Assembly (NCBI RefSeq): GCF_037300705.1
Contig: NZ_CP147776.1
Span: 6,020,857 to 6,084,856, forward strand
Reading direction: 5' to 3'
From: Massilia sp. W12
GTDB taxonomy: Bacteria > Pseudomonadota > Gammaproteobacteria > Burkholderiales > Burkholderiaceae_D
Length of the DNA: 64,000 bases
The number at the start of each line of letters is the position of its first letter. The stretch's first letter is position 1. The notes below the pieces were generated by a model. That model saw only the letters and a list, made by a program, of their open reading frames with translations. It searched no databases and was not told the DNA's origin. The position numbers were made by a program, and so were the translations under genes. This document shows, piece by piece, positions 10,992 through 19,817 of this stretch.

Positions 10992-11306
10992 ATGAATAAA
11001 ATTCGTAAAAATGACGAAGTCATCGTCCTGACAGGCAAGGACAAGGGTAAGCGTGGTGTGGTGCAGCAACGTATCGATGCTGACTACATCATCGTTGAAG
11101 GCGTGAATGTGGCCAAGAAAGCCGTCAAGCCGAACCCGATGACTGGCGTAACCGGTGGCATCATCGAAAAATTGATGCCGATTCATCAGTCCAATGTCGC
11201 GCTGTTCAATGCGGCTACTGGCAAGGCAGATCGCGTTGGATTCAAGGATGTGGACGGCAAGAAGGTCCGCGTGTACAAGTCCACTGGCGAAGTCGTTAAG
11301 GTTTGA
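10992..11306 (+). CDS. rplX: 50S ribosomal protein L24
   Basis: L24 (104 aa) is one of the two assembly initiators of the large subunit. The KOW motif [15 protein letters not shown] is at residues 10-24. A GAGGAAT binding site precedes the ATG. It is followed by rplE after 5 bases. Confidence 0.97.
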   Translation: MNKIRKNDEVIVLTGKDKGKRGVVQQRIDADYIIVEGVNVAKKAVKPNPMTGVTGGIIEKLMPIHQSNVALFNAATGKADRVGFKDVDGKKVRVYKSTGEVVKV

Positions 11307-11311
11307 ACATC

Positions 11312-11851
11312 ATGGCCCGTCTCCAGCAATTCTATAAAGAGAAAGTCGTCGCCGACCTGACCACCAAGTTTGGTTACAAGTCGTCGATGGAAGTGCCGCG
11401 TCTGCTGAAGATCACCCTGAACATGGGTTTGTCTGAAGCTGTGGCTGACAAGAAAATCATCGAACACGCAGTGGGCGATTTGACCAAGATCGCAGGCCAA
11501 AAGCCGGTGGTGACCAAGGCCCGTAAGGCTATTGCAGGCTTCAAGATCCGTGAAAACTATCCGATCGGCTGCATGGTGACCTTGCGTGGCGCCCGTATGT
11601 ATGAATTCCTCGATCGTCTGATCACTGTGGCTCTGCCGCGCGTGCGTGACTTCCGCGGCGTGTCCGGTCGTGCTTTCGATGGCCGTGGCAACTACAACAT
11701 CGGCATCAAAGAGCAGATCATCTTCCCGGAAATCGATTATGACAAGATCGACGCACTGCGCGGGATGAATATCAGCATCACGACCACCGCAAAGACCGAC
11801 GACGAAGCGAAAGCTCTGCTCGCCGCATTTAAATTCCCGTTCAGGAACTGA
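11312..11851 (+). CDS. rplE: 50S ribosomal protein L5
   Basis: L5 (179 aa) binds 5S rRNA in the central protuberance. [30 protein letters not shown] and [13 protein letters not shown]-like [14 protein letters not shown] features are typical. The ATG at 11312 gives the standard length; the TTG at 11303 lies inside the end of rplX and is rejected. Confidence 0.97.
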   Translation: MARLQQFYKEKVVADLTTKFGYKSSMEVPRLLKITLNMGLSEAVADKKIIEHAVGDLTKIAGQKPVVTKARKAIAGFKIRENYPIGCMVTLRGARMYEFLDRLITVALPRVRDFRGVSGRAFDGRGNYNIGIKEQIIFPEIDYDKIDALRGMNISITTTAKTDDEAKALLAAFKFPFRN

Positions 11852-11858
11852 GATCGTC

Positions 11859-12164
11859 ATGGCAAAACTGGCACTGATTAATCGTGAACAAAAGCGCGCA
11901 GACCTGGTGAAGAAGTATGCCGGCAAGCGGGCAGCTTTGAAGGCCATCATCGATGACCAATCAAAGACGGAAGAAGAGCGTTACGAAGCGCGCCTGAAGC
12001 TGCAAACCCTGCCGCGCAACGCTAACCCGACCCGCCAGCGCAATCGTTGCGCCGTCACCGGTCGTCCGCGTGGGACTTTCCGCAAGTTCGGTCTGGCCCG
12101 CAATAAACTCCGTGAATTCGCCATGCGTGGTGAAATTCCCGGTCTGACCAAAGCAAGCTGGTAA
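11859..12164 (+). CDS. rpsN: 30S ribosomal protein S14
   Basis: S14 (101 aa) is the long, zinc-free form: the CxxC pairs of the zinc form are absent, and the tail [20 protein letters not shown] is intact. It completes assembly of the 30S head. It lies between rplE and rpsH as usual. Confidence 0.97.
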   Translation: MAKLALINREQKRADLVKKYAGKRAALKAIIDDQSKTEEERYEARLKLQTLPRNANPTRQRNRCAVTGRPRGTFRKFGLARNKLREFAMRGEIPGLTKASW

Positions 12165-12178
12165 TAGGAGAATATGCA

Positions 12179-12574
12179 ATGAGTATGAGCGATCCTATCG
12201 CCGATATGCTGACCCGTATCCGTAATGCACAAAGCGTGAAGAAGGCTTCGGTTTCCATGCCGTCGTCCAAACTGAAGGTTGCAATTGCCAAAGTCCTGAA
12301 GGACGAGGGTTACATCGAAGATTTCGCCGTGGCTGTTGATGGCGGTAAATCCGAGTTGAAAATCGGTTTGAAATACTATGTTGGCCGTGCTGTCATCGAA
12401 CGCCTTGAGCGCGTGTCCCGTCCGGGGCTGCGTATCTACAAGGGCAAAGATGAGATCCCGACCGTTTTGAATGGCTTGGGCGTGGCTATCGTTTCCACTC
12501 CGAAGGGCGTGATGACTGACCGCAAGGCGCGCGCTACCGGGGTTGGTGGCGAAGTGATTTGCTACGTCGCTTGA
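12179..12574 (+). CDS. rpsH: 30S ribosomal protein S8
   Basis: S8 (131 aa) binds the central domain of 16S r[21 protein letters not shown] and the end [13 protein letters not shown] are diagnostic. TAGGAG lies upstream at good spacing. In E. coli S8 is the repressor of the spc operon, acting at rplE; I did not find a clear copy of that site. Confidence 0.97.
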   Translation: MSMSDPIADMLTRIRNAQSVKKASVSMPSSKLKVAIAKVLKDEGYIEDFAVAVDGGKSELKIGLKYYVGRAVIERLERVSRPGLRIYKGKDEIPTVLNGLGVAIVSTPKGVMTDRKARATGVGGEVICYVA

Positions 12575-12587
12575 TGAGGAGTGCAAG

Positions 12588-13121
12588 ATGTCTCGTGTAG
12601 CTAAAATGCCGATTGCACTGCCAGCGGGCGCCGAAGTGGCCATCACTGACCAGGCAATCACTGTGAAGGGCCCTCTGGGCTCTCTGACTCAGACCTTGAA
12701 CGGTCTGGTCAAGGTGCAAAACACCAATGGCACGTTGACTTTCGACGTCGCCAATGACAGCCGTGAAGCAAACGCCATGTCCGGCACCATCCGTGCGCTG
12801 GTGAACAACATGGTGATTGGCGTCACCAAAGGCTTCGAGCGCAAGCTGACGCTGGTAGGCGTGGGTTATCGTGCCCAAGCTCAAGGCGACAAGCTGAACC
12901 TGTCCCTGGGCTTCTCGCATCCGATCGCGTATGCGCTGCCGGCAGGTATCAAGGCTGAAACCCCGACGCAGACCGAAATCCTGATCAAGGGTATCGACAA
13001 GCAGCGCGTGGGCCAAGTTGCTGCTGAAGTTCGTGCTTACCGCAGTCCTGAGCCGTATAAGGGCAAGGGCGTCCGCTATGTGGATGAAGTGGTCAAGCTG
13101 AAAGAAACGAAGAAGAAGTAA
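12588..13121 (+). CDS. rplF: 50S ribosomal protein L6
   Basis: L6 (177 aa) lies at the base of the L7/L12 stalk. [17 protein letters not shown], the repeat with [12 protein letters not shown] and the end [19 protein letters not shown] are diagnostic. A GAGGAG-like site precedes the start. Confidence 0.97.
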   Translation: MSRVAKMPIALPAGAEVAITDQAITVKGPLGSLTQTLNGLVKVQNTNGTLTFDVANDSREANAMSGTIRALVNNMVIGVTKGFERKLTLVGVGYRAQAQGDKLNLSLGFSHPIAYALPAGIKAETPTQTEILIKGIDKQRVGQVAAEVRAYRSPEPYKGKGVRYVDEVVKLKETKKK

Positions 13122-13134
13122 TTAAGGGCTGACC

Positions 13135-13497
13135 ATGGATAAGAAAGAATCACGCCTGCGTCGCGGACGTCAAACCCGTCTGAAAATCGCAGAATTAAAG
13201 GTGAATCGCCTGTCGGTGCATCGTACCAATCTGCATATCTATGCAAACCTGATCGCTCCTGACGCCCGCGTGCTGGTGTCGGCTTCCACACTGGAAGCTG
13301 AAGTGCGCGCAGAGCTGGCCGGCAAGTCCGGCGCAGGCGGCAACGTAGCTGCAGCCGCACTGGTTGGCAAGCGCGTCGCTGAAAAAGCGCTGAAGGCAGG
13401 GATTACCGAGGTCGCATTTGACCGTTCCGGTTTCCGTTATCACGGTCGTGTCAAAGCATTGGCAGATGCTGCGCGCGAAGCCGGTCTGAAGTTCTAA
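13135..13497 (+). CDS. rplR: 50S ribosomal protein L18
   Basis: L18 (120 aa) binds 5S rRNA together with L5 and L25. It contains [29 protein letters not shown] and [19 protein letters not shown], all typical. It lies 13 bases after rplF. Confidence 0.97.
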   Translation: MDKKESRLRRGRQTRLKIAELKVNRLSVHRTNLHIYANLIAPDARVLVSASTLEAEVRAELAGKSGAGGNVAAAALVGKRVAEKALKAGITEVAFDRSGFRYHGRVKALADAAREAGLKF

Positions 13498-13510
13498 GGA
13501 AGAGATCATC

Positions 13511-14029
13511 ATGGCAAAAATGCAGGCAAAAATGCAAGGCGACAAGCCCGATGATGGCATGCGCGAAAAGATGATCGCGATCAACCGCGTGACCAAAGTG
13601 GTCAAGGGTGGTCGTATCATGGGTTTCGCTGCTTTGACCGTGGTAGGCGATGGCGATGGCCGTATCGGCATGGGCAAAGGCAAGTCGAAAGAAGTGCCGG
13701 TGGCTGTGCAAAAGGCGATGGAAGAAGCCCGCCGCAATCTGAAAAAGGTGCCGCTCAAAAACGGTACGCTGCAACACTCTGTGACCGGTCACCATGGCGC
13801 TTCGCGCGTGATGATCAGCCCGGCAAAGGCTGGTACCGGCGTGATCGCGGGCGGTGCAATGCGCGCGATCTTTGAAGTGATGGGCGTGACTGACGTGGTG
13901 GCGAAGTCTATCGGTTCCTCCAATCCGTACAACATGGTGCGCGCAACCCTGAATGGTTTGCTGCAAATGAGTACGCCGGCTGAAATCGCTGCCAAGCGCG
14001 GCAAATCGGTCGAAGAAATTCTGGGCTGA
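13511..14029 (+). CDS. rpsE: 30S ribosomal protein S5
   Basis: S5 (172 aa) contributes to decoding accuracy and mRNA unwinding. The double-stranded RNA-binding part with [13 protein letters not shown] and [18 protein letters not shown] is clear. The loop linked to spectinomycin resistance looks wild type. A GGAAGAG site precedes the ATG. Confidence 0.97.
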   Translation: MAKMQAKMQGDKPDDGMREKMIAINRVTKVVKGGRIMGFAALTVVGDGDGRIGMGKGKSKEVPVAVQKAMEEARRNLKKVPLKNGTLQHSVTGHHGASRVMISPAKAGTGVIAGGAMRAIFEVMGVTDVVAKSIGSSNPYNMVRATLNGLLQMSTPAEIAAKRGKSVEEILG

Positions 14030-14039
14030 GGCGAACATC

Positions 14040-14219
14040 ATGGCAAATACTATCAAGGTTAAATTGGTCAAGGGTCTGATCGGCACGCAGCAATCGCATC
14101 GCGCTACCGTTCGTGGTCTGGGTTTGCGTCGTCTGAATTCGGTTTCCGAGCTGGAAGACACTCCCGCAGTGCGCGGCATGATCAATAAAGTGTCCTATCT
14201 GGTCAAGGTTGTTGCTTAA
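14040..14219 (+). CDS. rpmD: 50S ribosomal protein L30
   Basis: L30 (59 aa) is a small large-subunit protein. The frame begins [17 protein letters not shown] after the initiator Met and contains [16 protein letters not shown], the family signature; it ends LVKVVA. Its place between rpsE and rplO is standard. Confidence 0.97.
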   Translation: MANTIKVKLVKGLIGTQQSHRATVRGLGLRRLNSVSELEDTPAVRGMINKVSYLVKVVA

Positions 14220-14240
14220 GCCTTGCGAACGGAGATAAAG

Positions 14241-14672
14241 ATGGAATTGAATACTATCAAACCCGCCGACGGCGCCAAGCACGCTAAGCGTCGCGTTGGT
14301 CGTGGCATCGGCTCCGGTCTGGGCAAGACCGCTGGCCGTGGTCACAAAGGTCAAAAATCGCGTTCCGGCGGCTTCCACAAAGTCGGCTTTGAAGGCGGTC
14401 AAATGCCTTTGCAACGCCGTCTGCCGAAGCGTGGCTTCAAATCGCTGGCTGCGGATTTCAAAGCCGAAGTGCGTCTGGGCGACCTGAACGCGCTGCCGGT
14501 TGAGGAAATCGATCTGTTGGCGCTGAAGCAAGCTGGCCTGGTTGGCGTGCTGGCGCGCAACGTGCGTGTGATCAACACCGGCGAATTGAGCAAGAAAGTT
14601 GTGCTCAAAGGTCTGGCGGCGACCGCAGGCGCGAAAGCAGCCATCGAAGCCCTCGGCGGCTCGGTCGCCTGA
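14241..14672 (+). CDS. rplO: 50S ribosomal protein L15
   Basis: L15 (143 aa) is a late assembly protein. [18 protein letters not shown], the glycine-rich [18 protein letters not shown] and [18 protein letters not shown] are diagnostic. The ATG at 14241 follows CGGAG; an upstream in-frame start at 14223 is not supported. Confidence 0.97.
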   Translation: MELNTIKPADGAKHAKRRVGRGIGSGLGKTAGRGHKGQKSRSGGFHKVGFEGGQMPLQRRLPKRGFKSLAADFKAEVRLGDLNALPVEEIDLLALKQAGLVGVLARNVRVINTGELSKKVVLKGLAATAGAKAAIEALGGSVA

Positions 14673-14699
14673 TTTAGCGCGATCTGAACGGAGCGCAAA

Positions 14700-16034
14700 T
14701 TGGCGACCAACCCGCAGCTTGCAAAAAGCGCAGCCAGCGGATTCCCCTGGGGCCGTTTATGGTTCCTGCTGGGAGCGCTGGTGGTGTACCGGATCGGGAC
14801 TCACATCCCGGTTCCGGGCATCAACACCGACGTGATGGCAAGTCTTCTGCAACAGAATCAAGGCGGGTTTTTGGGCATGTTCAACATGTTCTCGGGTGGC
14901 GCGCTGTCGCGCGCCTCCGTGTTCACGCTGGGCATCATGCCTTATATCTCGGCCTCGATCATCATGCAATTGATGTCCATCGTGTCGCCGCAGCTCGAAG
15001 CCTTGAAAAAGGAAGGCGAAACTGGACGTCGCAAGATCACCCAGTACACCCGTTACGGCACCTTGTTGCTGGCCCTGATTCAGGGTATGGGTGCAGCTTT
15101 CTCGCTTGAGGCGCAAACCGGTCTGGTGCTTGATCCCGGTATGGGATTCCGCCTGACCACCATGATTTCCCTGGTGACAGGCACGATGTTCCTGATGTGG
15201 CTCGGTGAGCAAATCACAGAACGCGGTCTGGGCAATGGCATCTCGATTCTGATTTTCGCAGGTATTGCAGCCGGCATGCCGGGCGCAATTGCGCAACTCG
15301 GTTCTTCGGCAGCCAACAATGCCATGGACAAAGGCGTGGTGCTGTTGATCGCAGTGATCGCAGTGCTGGTGACTTTCCTGGTTGTGGTGGTGGAGCGTGG
15401 TCAGCGCAAGATCCTGGTGAACTATGCCAAGCGTCAAGTCGGCAACAAGGTTTATCAGGGGCAAAGCAGTCATGTGCCGTTGAAGTTGAATATGGCCGGT
15501 GTGATTCCGCCGATTTTTGCTTCAACCATTTTGCTGTTCCCTGCCACGATTTCGAGCTGGATGACCAGCCAGAATGCCGAATCCAGCGCCGCAGTCCGTT
15601 TCTTCAAGGACTTTGCAGCGTCAATCGGCCCGGGTGAACCGATTCATGCCTTGTTGTATGCTGCAGCAATCATTTTCTTCTGTTTCTTCTATACCGCACT
15701 GGTATTTAACAGCAAGGAAGTGGCTGACAATCTGAAGAAGAGCGGCGCCTTGGTGCCAGGGATCCGTCCCGGCGAGCAGACTGCGCGTTATATCGACAAG
15801 ATTTTGATGCGTTTGACGTTGGCTGGTTCGATCTACATTACGCTGGTCTGTTTGTTGCCGGAGTTTCTGGTGGCCAAGTGGAATGTATCGTTTCAGTTAG
15901 GTGGGACTTCGCTGCTGATTGTGGTGGTGGTGACAATGGACTTTATGGCCCAGGTCAACAACTATGTCATGTCACAGCAATATGAGTCCTTGCTTCGTAA
16001 GGCTAATTTCAAGGGCGGCATTCCAACGCGTTAA
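14700..16034 (+). CDS. secY: protein translocase subunit SecY
   Basis: SecY (444 aa) is the channel of the Sec translocon in the inner membrane. Ten hydrophobic segments, the plug region and [10 protein letters not shown] are recognisable. The cytoplasmic loop [17 protein letters not shown] and the end KANFKGG follow the family. Translation starts at TTG 14700 with GGAG upstream; [10 protein letters not shown] is the usual betaproteobacterial start, and no ATG is available nearby. Placement after rplO is typical. Confidence 0.97.
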   Translation: MATNPQLAKSAASGFPWGRLWFLLGALVVYRIGTHIPVPGINTDVMASLLQQNQGGFLGMFNMFSGGALSRASVFTLGIMPYISASIIMQLMSIVSPQLEALKKEGETGRRKITQYTRYGTLLLALIQGMGAAFSLEAQTGLVLDPGMGFRLTTMISLVTGTMFLMWLGEQITERGLGNGISILIFAGIAAGMPGAIAQLGSSAANNAMDKGVVLLIAVIAVLVTFLVVVVERGQRKILVNYAKRQVGNKVYQGQSSHVPLKLNMAGVIPPIFASTILLFPATISSWMTSQNAESSAAVRFFKDFAASIGPGEPIHALLYAAAIIFFCFFYTALVFNSKEVADNLKKSGALVPGIRPGEQTARYIDKILMRLTLAGSIYITLVCLLPEFLVAKWNVSFQLGGTSLLIVVVVTMDFMAQVNNYVMSQQYESLLRKANFKGGIPTR

Positions 16035-16058
16035 GCATTGGAAGCCCAAGCGGATCGA

Positions 16059-16277
16059 ATGGCAAAAGACGACGTTATTCAAATGCAGGGGGAGATTCTG
16101 GAGAATCTCCCGAATGCAACATTCCGGGTTAAGTTGGAAAACGGACATGTTGTGCTCGGCCATATCTCCGGCAAGATGCGGATGAACTATATCCGCATCC
16201 TGCCTGGCGACAAGGTTACGGTGGAACTGACACCATACGACCTCTCAAGGGCGCGTATTGTGTTCCGTAGCAAGTAA
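16059..16277 (+). CDS. infA: translation initiation factor IF-1
   Basis: IF-1 (72 aa) occupies the ribosomal A site during initiation. The protein is a single S1/OB fold: [36 protein letters not shown], and it ends RIVFRSK. The ATG at 16059 gives exactly the standard 72 residues; the TTG at 16038 is rejected. Confidence 0.97.
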   Translation: MAKDDVIQMQGEILENLPNATFRVKLENGHVVLGHISGKMRMNYIRILPGDKVTVELTPYDLSRARIVFRSK

Positions 16278-16311
16278 ATTTCTGAAACAGTAGTATAGAA
16301 AGAGGGCAGCG

Positions 16312-16425
16312 ATGAAAGTTCTCGCATCAGTAAAGCGGATTTGCCGCAACTGCAAAATCATCAAGCGCAAAGGCGTGGTGCGTGTTATTTGCACCGAGCC
16401 GCGTCATAAGCAGCGCCAAGGTTGA
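16312..16425 (+). CDS. rpmJ: 50S ribosomal protein L36
   Basis: L36 (37 aa) is the smallest ribosomal protein. The frame reads [15 protein letters not shown] and carries the zinc ligands C11, C14, C27 and H32, so this is the zinc-containing paralog. AGAGGG precedes the ATG. Its position between infA and rpsM is standard. Confidence 0.96.
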   Translation: MKVLASVKRICRNCKIIKRKGVVRVICTEPRHKQRQG

Positions 16426-16449
16426 TATTTACCAATTGAGGAATAACGC

Positions 16450-16815
16450 ATGGCACGTATTGCAGGGGTCAATATCCCCAATCATCAGCACACCGTCATT
16501 GGCTTGACCGCTATTTACGGTATTGGCCGTCCGCGCGCGGAAGACATCTGCGCCGCGACTGGTGTTCCGACCACCAAGAAGATCAAAGATCTGACCGACA
16601 GCGATCTGGAAAAGCTGCGTGATGAAATCGCCAAGTTCACCGTGGAAGGCGATCTGCGCCGTGAACTGTCGATGAGCATCAAGCGCTTGATGGATCTGGG
16701 CTGCTATCGCGGCTTGCGTCATCGCAAAGGTTTGCCAGTGCGCGGTCAACGCACCCGCACCAACGCACGCACCCGTAAAGGTCCGCGCAAGGCTGCTCAA
16801 GCGCTGAAGAAATAA
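16450..16815 (+). CDS. rpsM: 30S ribosomal protein S13
   Basis: S13 (121 aa) contacts P-site tRNA and the large subunit. [19 protein letters not shown], the helix-hairpin-helix region and the basic tail [12 protein letters not shown] are diagnostic. It is the first gene of the alpha group and follows a GAGG site. Confidence 0.97.
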   Translation: MARIAGVNIPNHQHTVIGLTAIYGIGRPRAEDICAATGVPTTKKIKDLTDSDLEKLRDEIAKFTVEGDLRRELSMSIKRLMDLGCYRGLRHRKGLPVRGQRTRTNARTRKGPRKAAQALKK

Positions 16816-16847
16816 TCCATCCGGTTTGATTTCAAGGAATTTTTGAT

Positions 16848-17252
16848 ATGGCAAAAGCCCAAAGCAGCGCAGCAGCAGCACGTGTGCGCAAAAAAGTGAA
16901 AAAGAATGTGGCCGAAGGCATCGCGCACGTCCACGCTTCTTTCAATAACACCATCGTGACCATCACCGACCGTCAAGGCAATGCCTTGTCGTGGGCCACC
17001 TCCGGCGGCGCTGGTTTTAAAGGTTCGCGTAAATCCACTCCGTTTGCAGCCCAGGTGGCCGCAGAAGCAGCCGGCAAGGTTGCCCAGGAATGTGGCGTGA
17101 AGAACCTGGAAGTGCGTATCAAGGGCCCGGGTCCTGGTCGTGAGTCCGCTGTTCGCGCGCTGAACAGCCTGGGCATCAAGATCACCCAGATCCAGGACGT
17201 GACGCCGGTTCCGCACAACGGTTGCCGCCCGCCCAAGCGTCGTCGCATCTGA
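16848..17252 (+). CDS. rpsK: 30S ribosomal protein S11
   Basis: S11 (134 aa) lies on the platform near the mRNA exit. [34 protein letters not shown] and the end [11 protein letters not shown] are diagnostic. The N-terminus carries an alanine and lysine-rich extension common in the family. AAGGAA precedes the ATG. Confidence 0.97.
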   Translation: MAKAQSSAAAARVRKKVKKNVAEGIAHVHASFNNTIVTITDRQGNALSWATSGGAGFKGSRKSTPFAAQVAAEAAGKVAQECGVKNLEVRIKGPGPGRESAVRALNSLGIKITQIQDVTPVPHNGCRPPKRRRI

Positions 17253-17369
17253 TCGCACATTGCGATTGCTGCCCCGGGCACGGGGAGCTGTAAGACCACT
17301 GTCTGGCGTTCAGCGCACAGACTAGCGCCCGCAGCCGGGGCGTCATTCAATATTTAGAGGATTACTACT

Positions 17370-17993
17370 GTGGCACGTTATATCGGACCAAAAGCAAAAC
17401 TTTCCCGCCGCGAAGGCACAGACCTGTTTCTGAAAAGTTCGCGTCGTTCCCTCGAATCCAAGTGCAAACTGGACATCAAGCCGGGTCAGCACGGTGTGAA
17501 ATCGGGCGCGCGCACTTCGGATTACGGTAATCAATTACGTGAAAAGCAAAAAGTAAAGCGCATCTACGGCATTCTGGAGCGTCAATTCCGTCGCTACTTT
17601 GCCGAAGCTGAACGCCGCAAAGGCAACACCGGTGAAACCCTGTTGAAATTGCTGGAATCGCGTCTGGACAACGTGGCCTATCGTATGGGCTTCGGTTCCA
17701 CCCGCGCTGAAAGCCGTCAGCTGGTCAGCCACAAAGCCTTCACCGTGAATGGCCAGGTAGTGAATATCGCCTCCTACCAAGTCAAGCCGGGCGACGTGAT
17801 CGCAGTGCGCGAAAAAGCAAAGAAACAAGCCCGTATTCTGGAAGCGCTGTCTTTGGCTGAACAGTCCGGCATGCCGAGCTGGGTCAGCGTTGACGCGAAG
17901 AAGATGGAAGGCACCTTCAAGTCCATGCCGGACCGCAGCGAAATCGCCCACGACGTGAACGAATCGCTGATCGTTGAATTGTATTCGCGTTAA
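17370..17993 (+). CDS. rpsD: 30S ribosomal protein S4
   Basis: S4 (207 aa) initiates 30S assembly. [19 protein letters not shown], the S4 RNA-binding region [19 protein letters not shown] and the C-terminal [14 protein letters not shown] are typical. It starts with GTG at 17370 behind GAGG. The 117-base gap before it is GC-rich and can pair GCCCCGG near 17270 with CCGGGGC near 17334. In enterobacteria S4 represses the alpha operon; whether this gap has that role is unknown. Confidence 0.96.
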   Translation: MARYIGPKAKLSRREGTDLFLKSSRRSLESKCKLDIKPGQHGVKSGARTSDYGNQLREKQKVKRIYGILERQFRRYFAEAERRKGNTGETLLKLLESRLDNVAYRMGFGSTRAESRQLVSHKAFTVNGQVVNIASYQVKPGDVIAVREKAKKQARILEALSLAEQSGMPSWVSVDAKKMEGTFKSMPDRSEIAHDVNESLIVELYSR

Positions 17994-18000
17994 TCAAGCC

Positions 18001-18088
18001 AAGCCGGTGCGAGCCGGCTTTGCTGGAATCCTGCCCGATTCCAAATTGTTGTACAATCCGATGCCCGCATTGCACCCAATGCGGGCAT
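18001..18088 (+). other. two hairpins between rpsD and rpoA
   Basis: AAGCCGG 18001-18007 pairs with CCGGCTT 18014-18020 around TGCGAG. A second, perfect 12-bp stem pairs 18061-18072 with 18077-18088 around CACC and is followed by TTT. Between them lies TACAAT (18052-18057) without a convincing -35. The pair may act as weak terminators or RNA processing sites ahead of rpoA. Confidence 0.45.
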
Positions 18089-18190
18089 TTCCCATTGGGG
18101 ACGTTCTCAAGATATGCTTGGGGACTCTCCTTAATGCCATCAGCCTTATCGGTGTAACGAGCCGAGGGTATTGAAAAGGACATTATTTCC

Positions 18191-19168
18191 ATGCAAAACA
18201 GTCTGCTGAAACCCCGCATTATCGACGTTGAAACCTTAGGCCCCGGCCACGCCAAAGTGGTGATGGAGCCGTTTGAACGCGGCTATGGCCACACCCTGGG
18301 CAATGCCCTGCGCCGTGTGCTGCTGTCCTCCATGATCGGTTTTGCGCCGACCGAAGTGACAATCGCCGGCGTGGTGCATGAATATTCCACTCTGGACGGC
18401 GTGCAGGAAGACGTGGTTGACCTGCTGCTGAACCTGAAGGGCGTGGTGTTCAAGGTGCACAATCGCGAGTCCGTCACCCTGACCCTGAAGAAAGAAGGCG
18501 AAGGCGCGGTGCTGGCTTCCGACATCGATCTGCCGCACGACGTGGAACTGATCAATCCGGAACACGTGATTGCCCACCTGACCACCGGCGGCAAGCTGGA
18601 CATGACCATCAAGGTCGAAAAAGGTCGCGGCTATGTGCCGGGCAATGTGCGCCGTCTGTCTGAAGACGCCAACAAAACCATTGGCCGCATTATCCTGGAT
18701 GCATCCTACTCGCCGGTGCGCCGCGTATCCTACGCTGTCGAATCCGCCCGTGTGGAACAGCGCACCGATCTGGACAAGCTGATCATCGACATTGAAACCA
18801 ATGGCGTGATTTCGCCGGAAGAAGCAATTCGCCAATCCGCGCGCGTGCTGGTCGATCAGCTGACCGTGTTTGCAGCGCTGGAAGGCACGGAAACCACCAC
18901 CGAAGCGCCGTCCCGCGCGCCGATGGTTGATCCTATCCTGCTGCGTCCGGTGGACGATCTGGAACTCACCGTGCGTTCGGCCAACTGCCTCAAAGCCGAA
19001 AATATTTACTACATCGGCGATTTGATCCAGCGCACCGAAAACGAACTGCTGAAGACCCCGAATCTGGGCCGCAAGTCCTTGAACGAAATCAAGGAAGTGT
19101 TGGCTTCGCGCGGTCTGACGCTGGGCATGAAGCTGGAAAACTGGCCGCCCGCAGGTCTGGAAAAATAA
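18191..19168 (+). CDS. rpoA: DNA-directed RNA polymerase subunit alpha
   Basis: The alpha subunit (325 aa) dimerises to start polymerase assembly and contacts activators and UP elements. The N-terminal domain contains [19 protein letters not shown]. The C-terminal domain from about residue 250 has [21 protein letters not shown] and [17 protein letters not shown]. Length is typical. It follows rpsD after 197 bases rather than tightly. Confidence 0.99.
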   Translation: MQNSLLKPRIIDVETLGPGHAKVVMEPFERGYGHTLGNALRRVLLSSMIGFAPTEVTIAGVVHEYSTLDGVQEDVVDLLLNLKGVVFKVHNRESVTLTLKKEGEGAVLASDIDLPHDVELINPEHVIAHLTTGGKLDMTIKVEKGRGYVPGNVRRLSEDANKTIGRIILDASYSPVRRVSYAVESARVEQRTDLDKLIIDIETNGVISPEEAIRQSARVLVDQLTVFAALEGTETTTEAPSRAPMVDPILLRPVDDLELTVRSANCLKAENIYYIGDLIQRTENELLKTPNLGRKSLNEIKEVLASRGLTLGMKLENWPPAGLEK

Positions 19169-19189
19169 TTCAGGCTGCGTTATAATCAT

Positions 19190-19219
19190 GGGCTTTGCTG
19201 TGTGGCAAAGCCCTTTTTT
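19190..19219 (+). terminator. strong intrinsic terminator between rpoA and rplQ
   Basis: GGGCTTTGC 19190-19198 pairs perfectly with GCAAAGCCC 19205-19213 around TGTGTG and is followed by six T (19214-19219). This is a textbook intrinsic terminator. It sits inside what is usually a single transcript, 22 bases after rpoA. I found no convincing promoter between it and rplQ. Confidence 0.85.
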
Positions 19220-19315
19220 CTGTGCTGCCGCACATTTGTCAACCCGCTCACCGGCCCGCAATGCTCTGTCATTGATAGAAGAGCTGGATGAAAACTCAAA
19301 TCGAAAGGAAGTATC

Positions 19316-19711
19316 ATGCGTCACCGTCATGGCCTGCGTAAATTAAACCGCACCTCCGCTCATCGTCTCGCGATGCTGCGCAATATGACCGTTTCCCTGC
19401 TGCGTCACGAAGCAATCAAAACCACTCTGCCGAAGGCAAAAGAACTGCGCCGCGTGATCGAGCCGATCCTGACCCTGGGCAAGACCGACACCCTGGCCAA
19501 CAAGCGTCTGGCCTTCAACCGTCTGCGCGACCGCGAAATGGTGGTTAAGCTGTTCGGCGTGCTGGGCCCGCGTTACGCTAACCGCAATGGCGGCTATATC
19601 CGTATTTTGAAGATGGGTTTCCGCGTTGGCGACAATGCGCCGATGGCCTATGTTGAGCTGGTGGATCGTCCGGAAATCGCTGATGGCGAAACCGTGATCG
19701 CCGCTGAATAA
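19316..19711 (+). CDS. rplQ: 50S ribosomal protein L17
   Basis: L17 (131 aa) lies near the tunnel exit. [37 protein letters not shown] in the same region and [19 protein letters not shown] are diagnostic. GAAAGGAAG precedes the ATG. A strong terminator separates it from rpoA, so its expression needs readthrough or a promoter I cannot see. Confidence 0.97.
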   Translation: MRHRHGLRKLNRTSAHRLAMLRNMTVSLLRHEAIKTTLPKAKELRRVIEPILTLGKTDTLANKRLAFNRLRDREMVVKLFGVLGPRYANRNGGYIRILKMGFRVGDNAPMAYVELVDRPEIADGETVIAAE

Positions 19712-19726
19712 GCTGCCCCATCGAAG

Positions 19727-19754
19727 AAAAAGCCAGGTTCGCCTGGCTTTTTTT
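19727..19754 (+). terminator. intrinsic terminator closing the ribosomal cluster
   Basis: AGCCAGG 19731-19737 pairs with CCTGGCT 19742-19748 around a UUCG-type tetraloop; A-rich flank 19727-19730 extends the stem and a T tract runs to 19754. It ends the ribosomal supercluster and, because of the A tract, may work on both strands. Confidence 0.88.
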
Positions 19755-19817
19755 CTATCTGGAACCAGTCATGGTTCCGCTTGTCTGATGCCGACTGAAC
19801 CTTTCTGCGAGCCCAGC

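Noticed and set aside
19181-19186. Exact TATAAT before the rpoA terminator as rplQ promoter
   Set aside because: A transcript from it would begin inside the terminator stem, and the -35 (TGGAAA) is weak.
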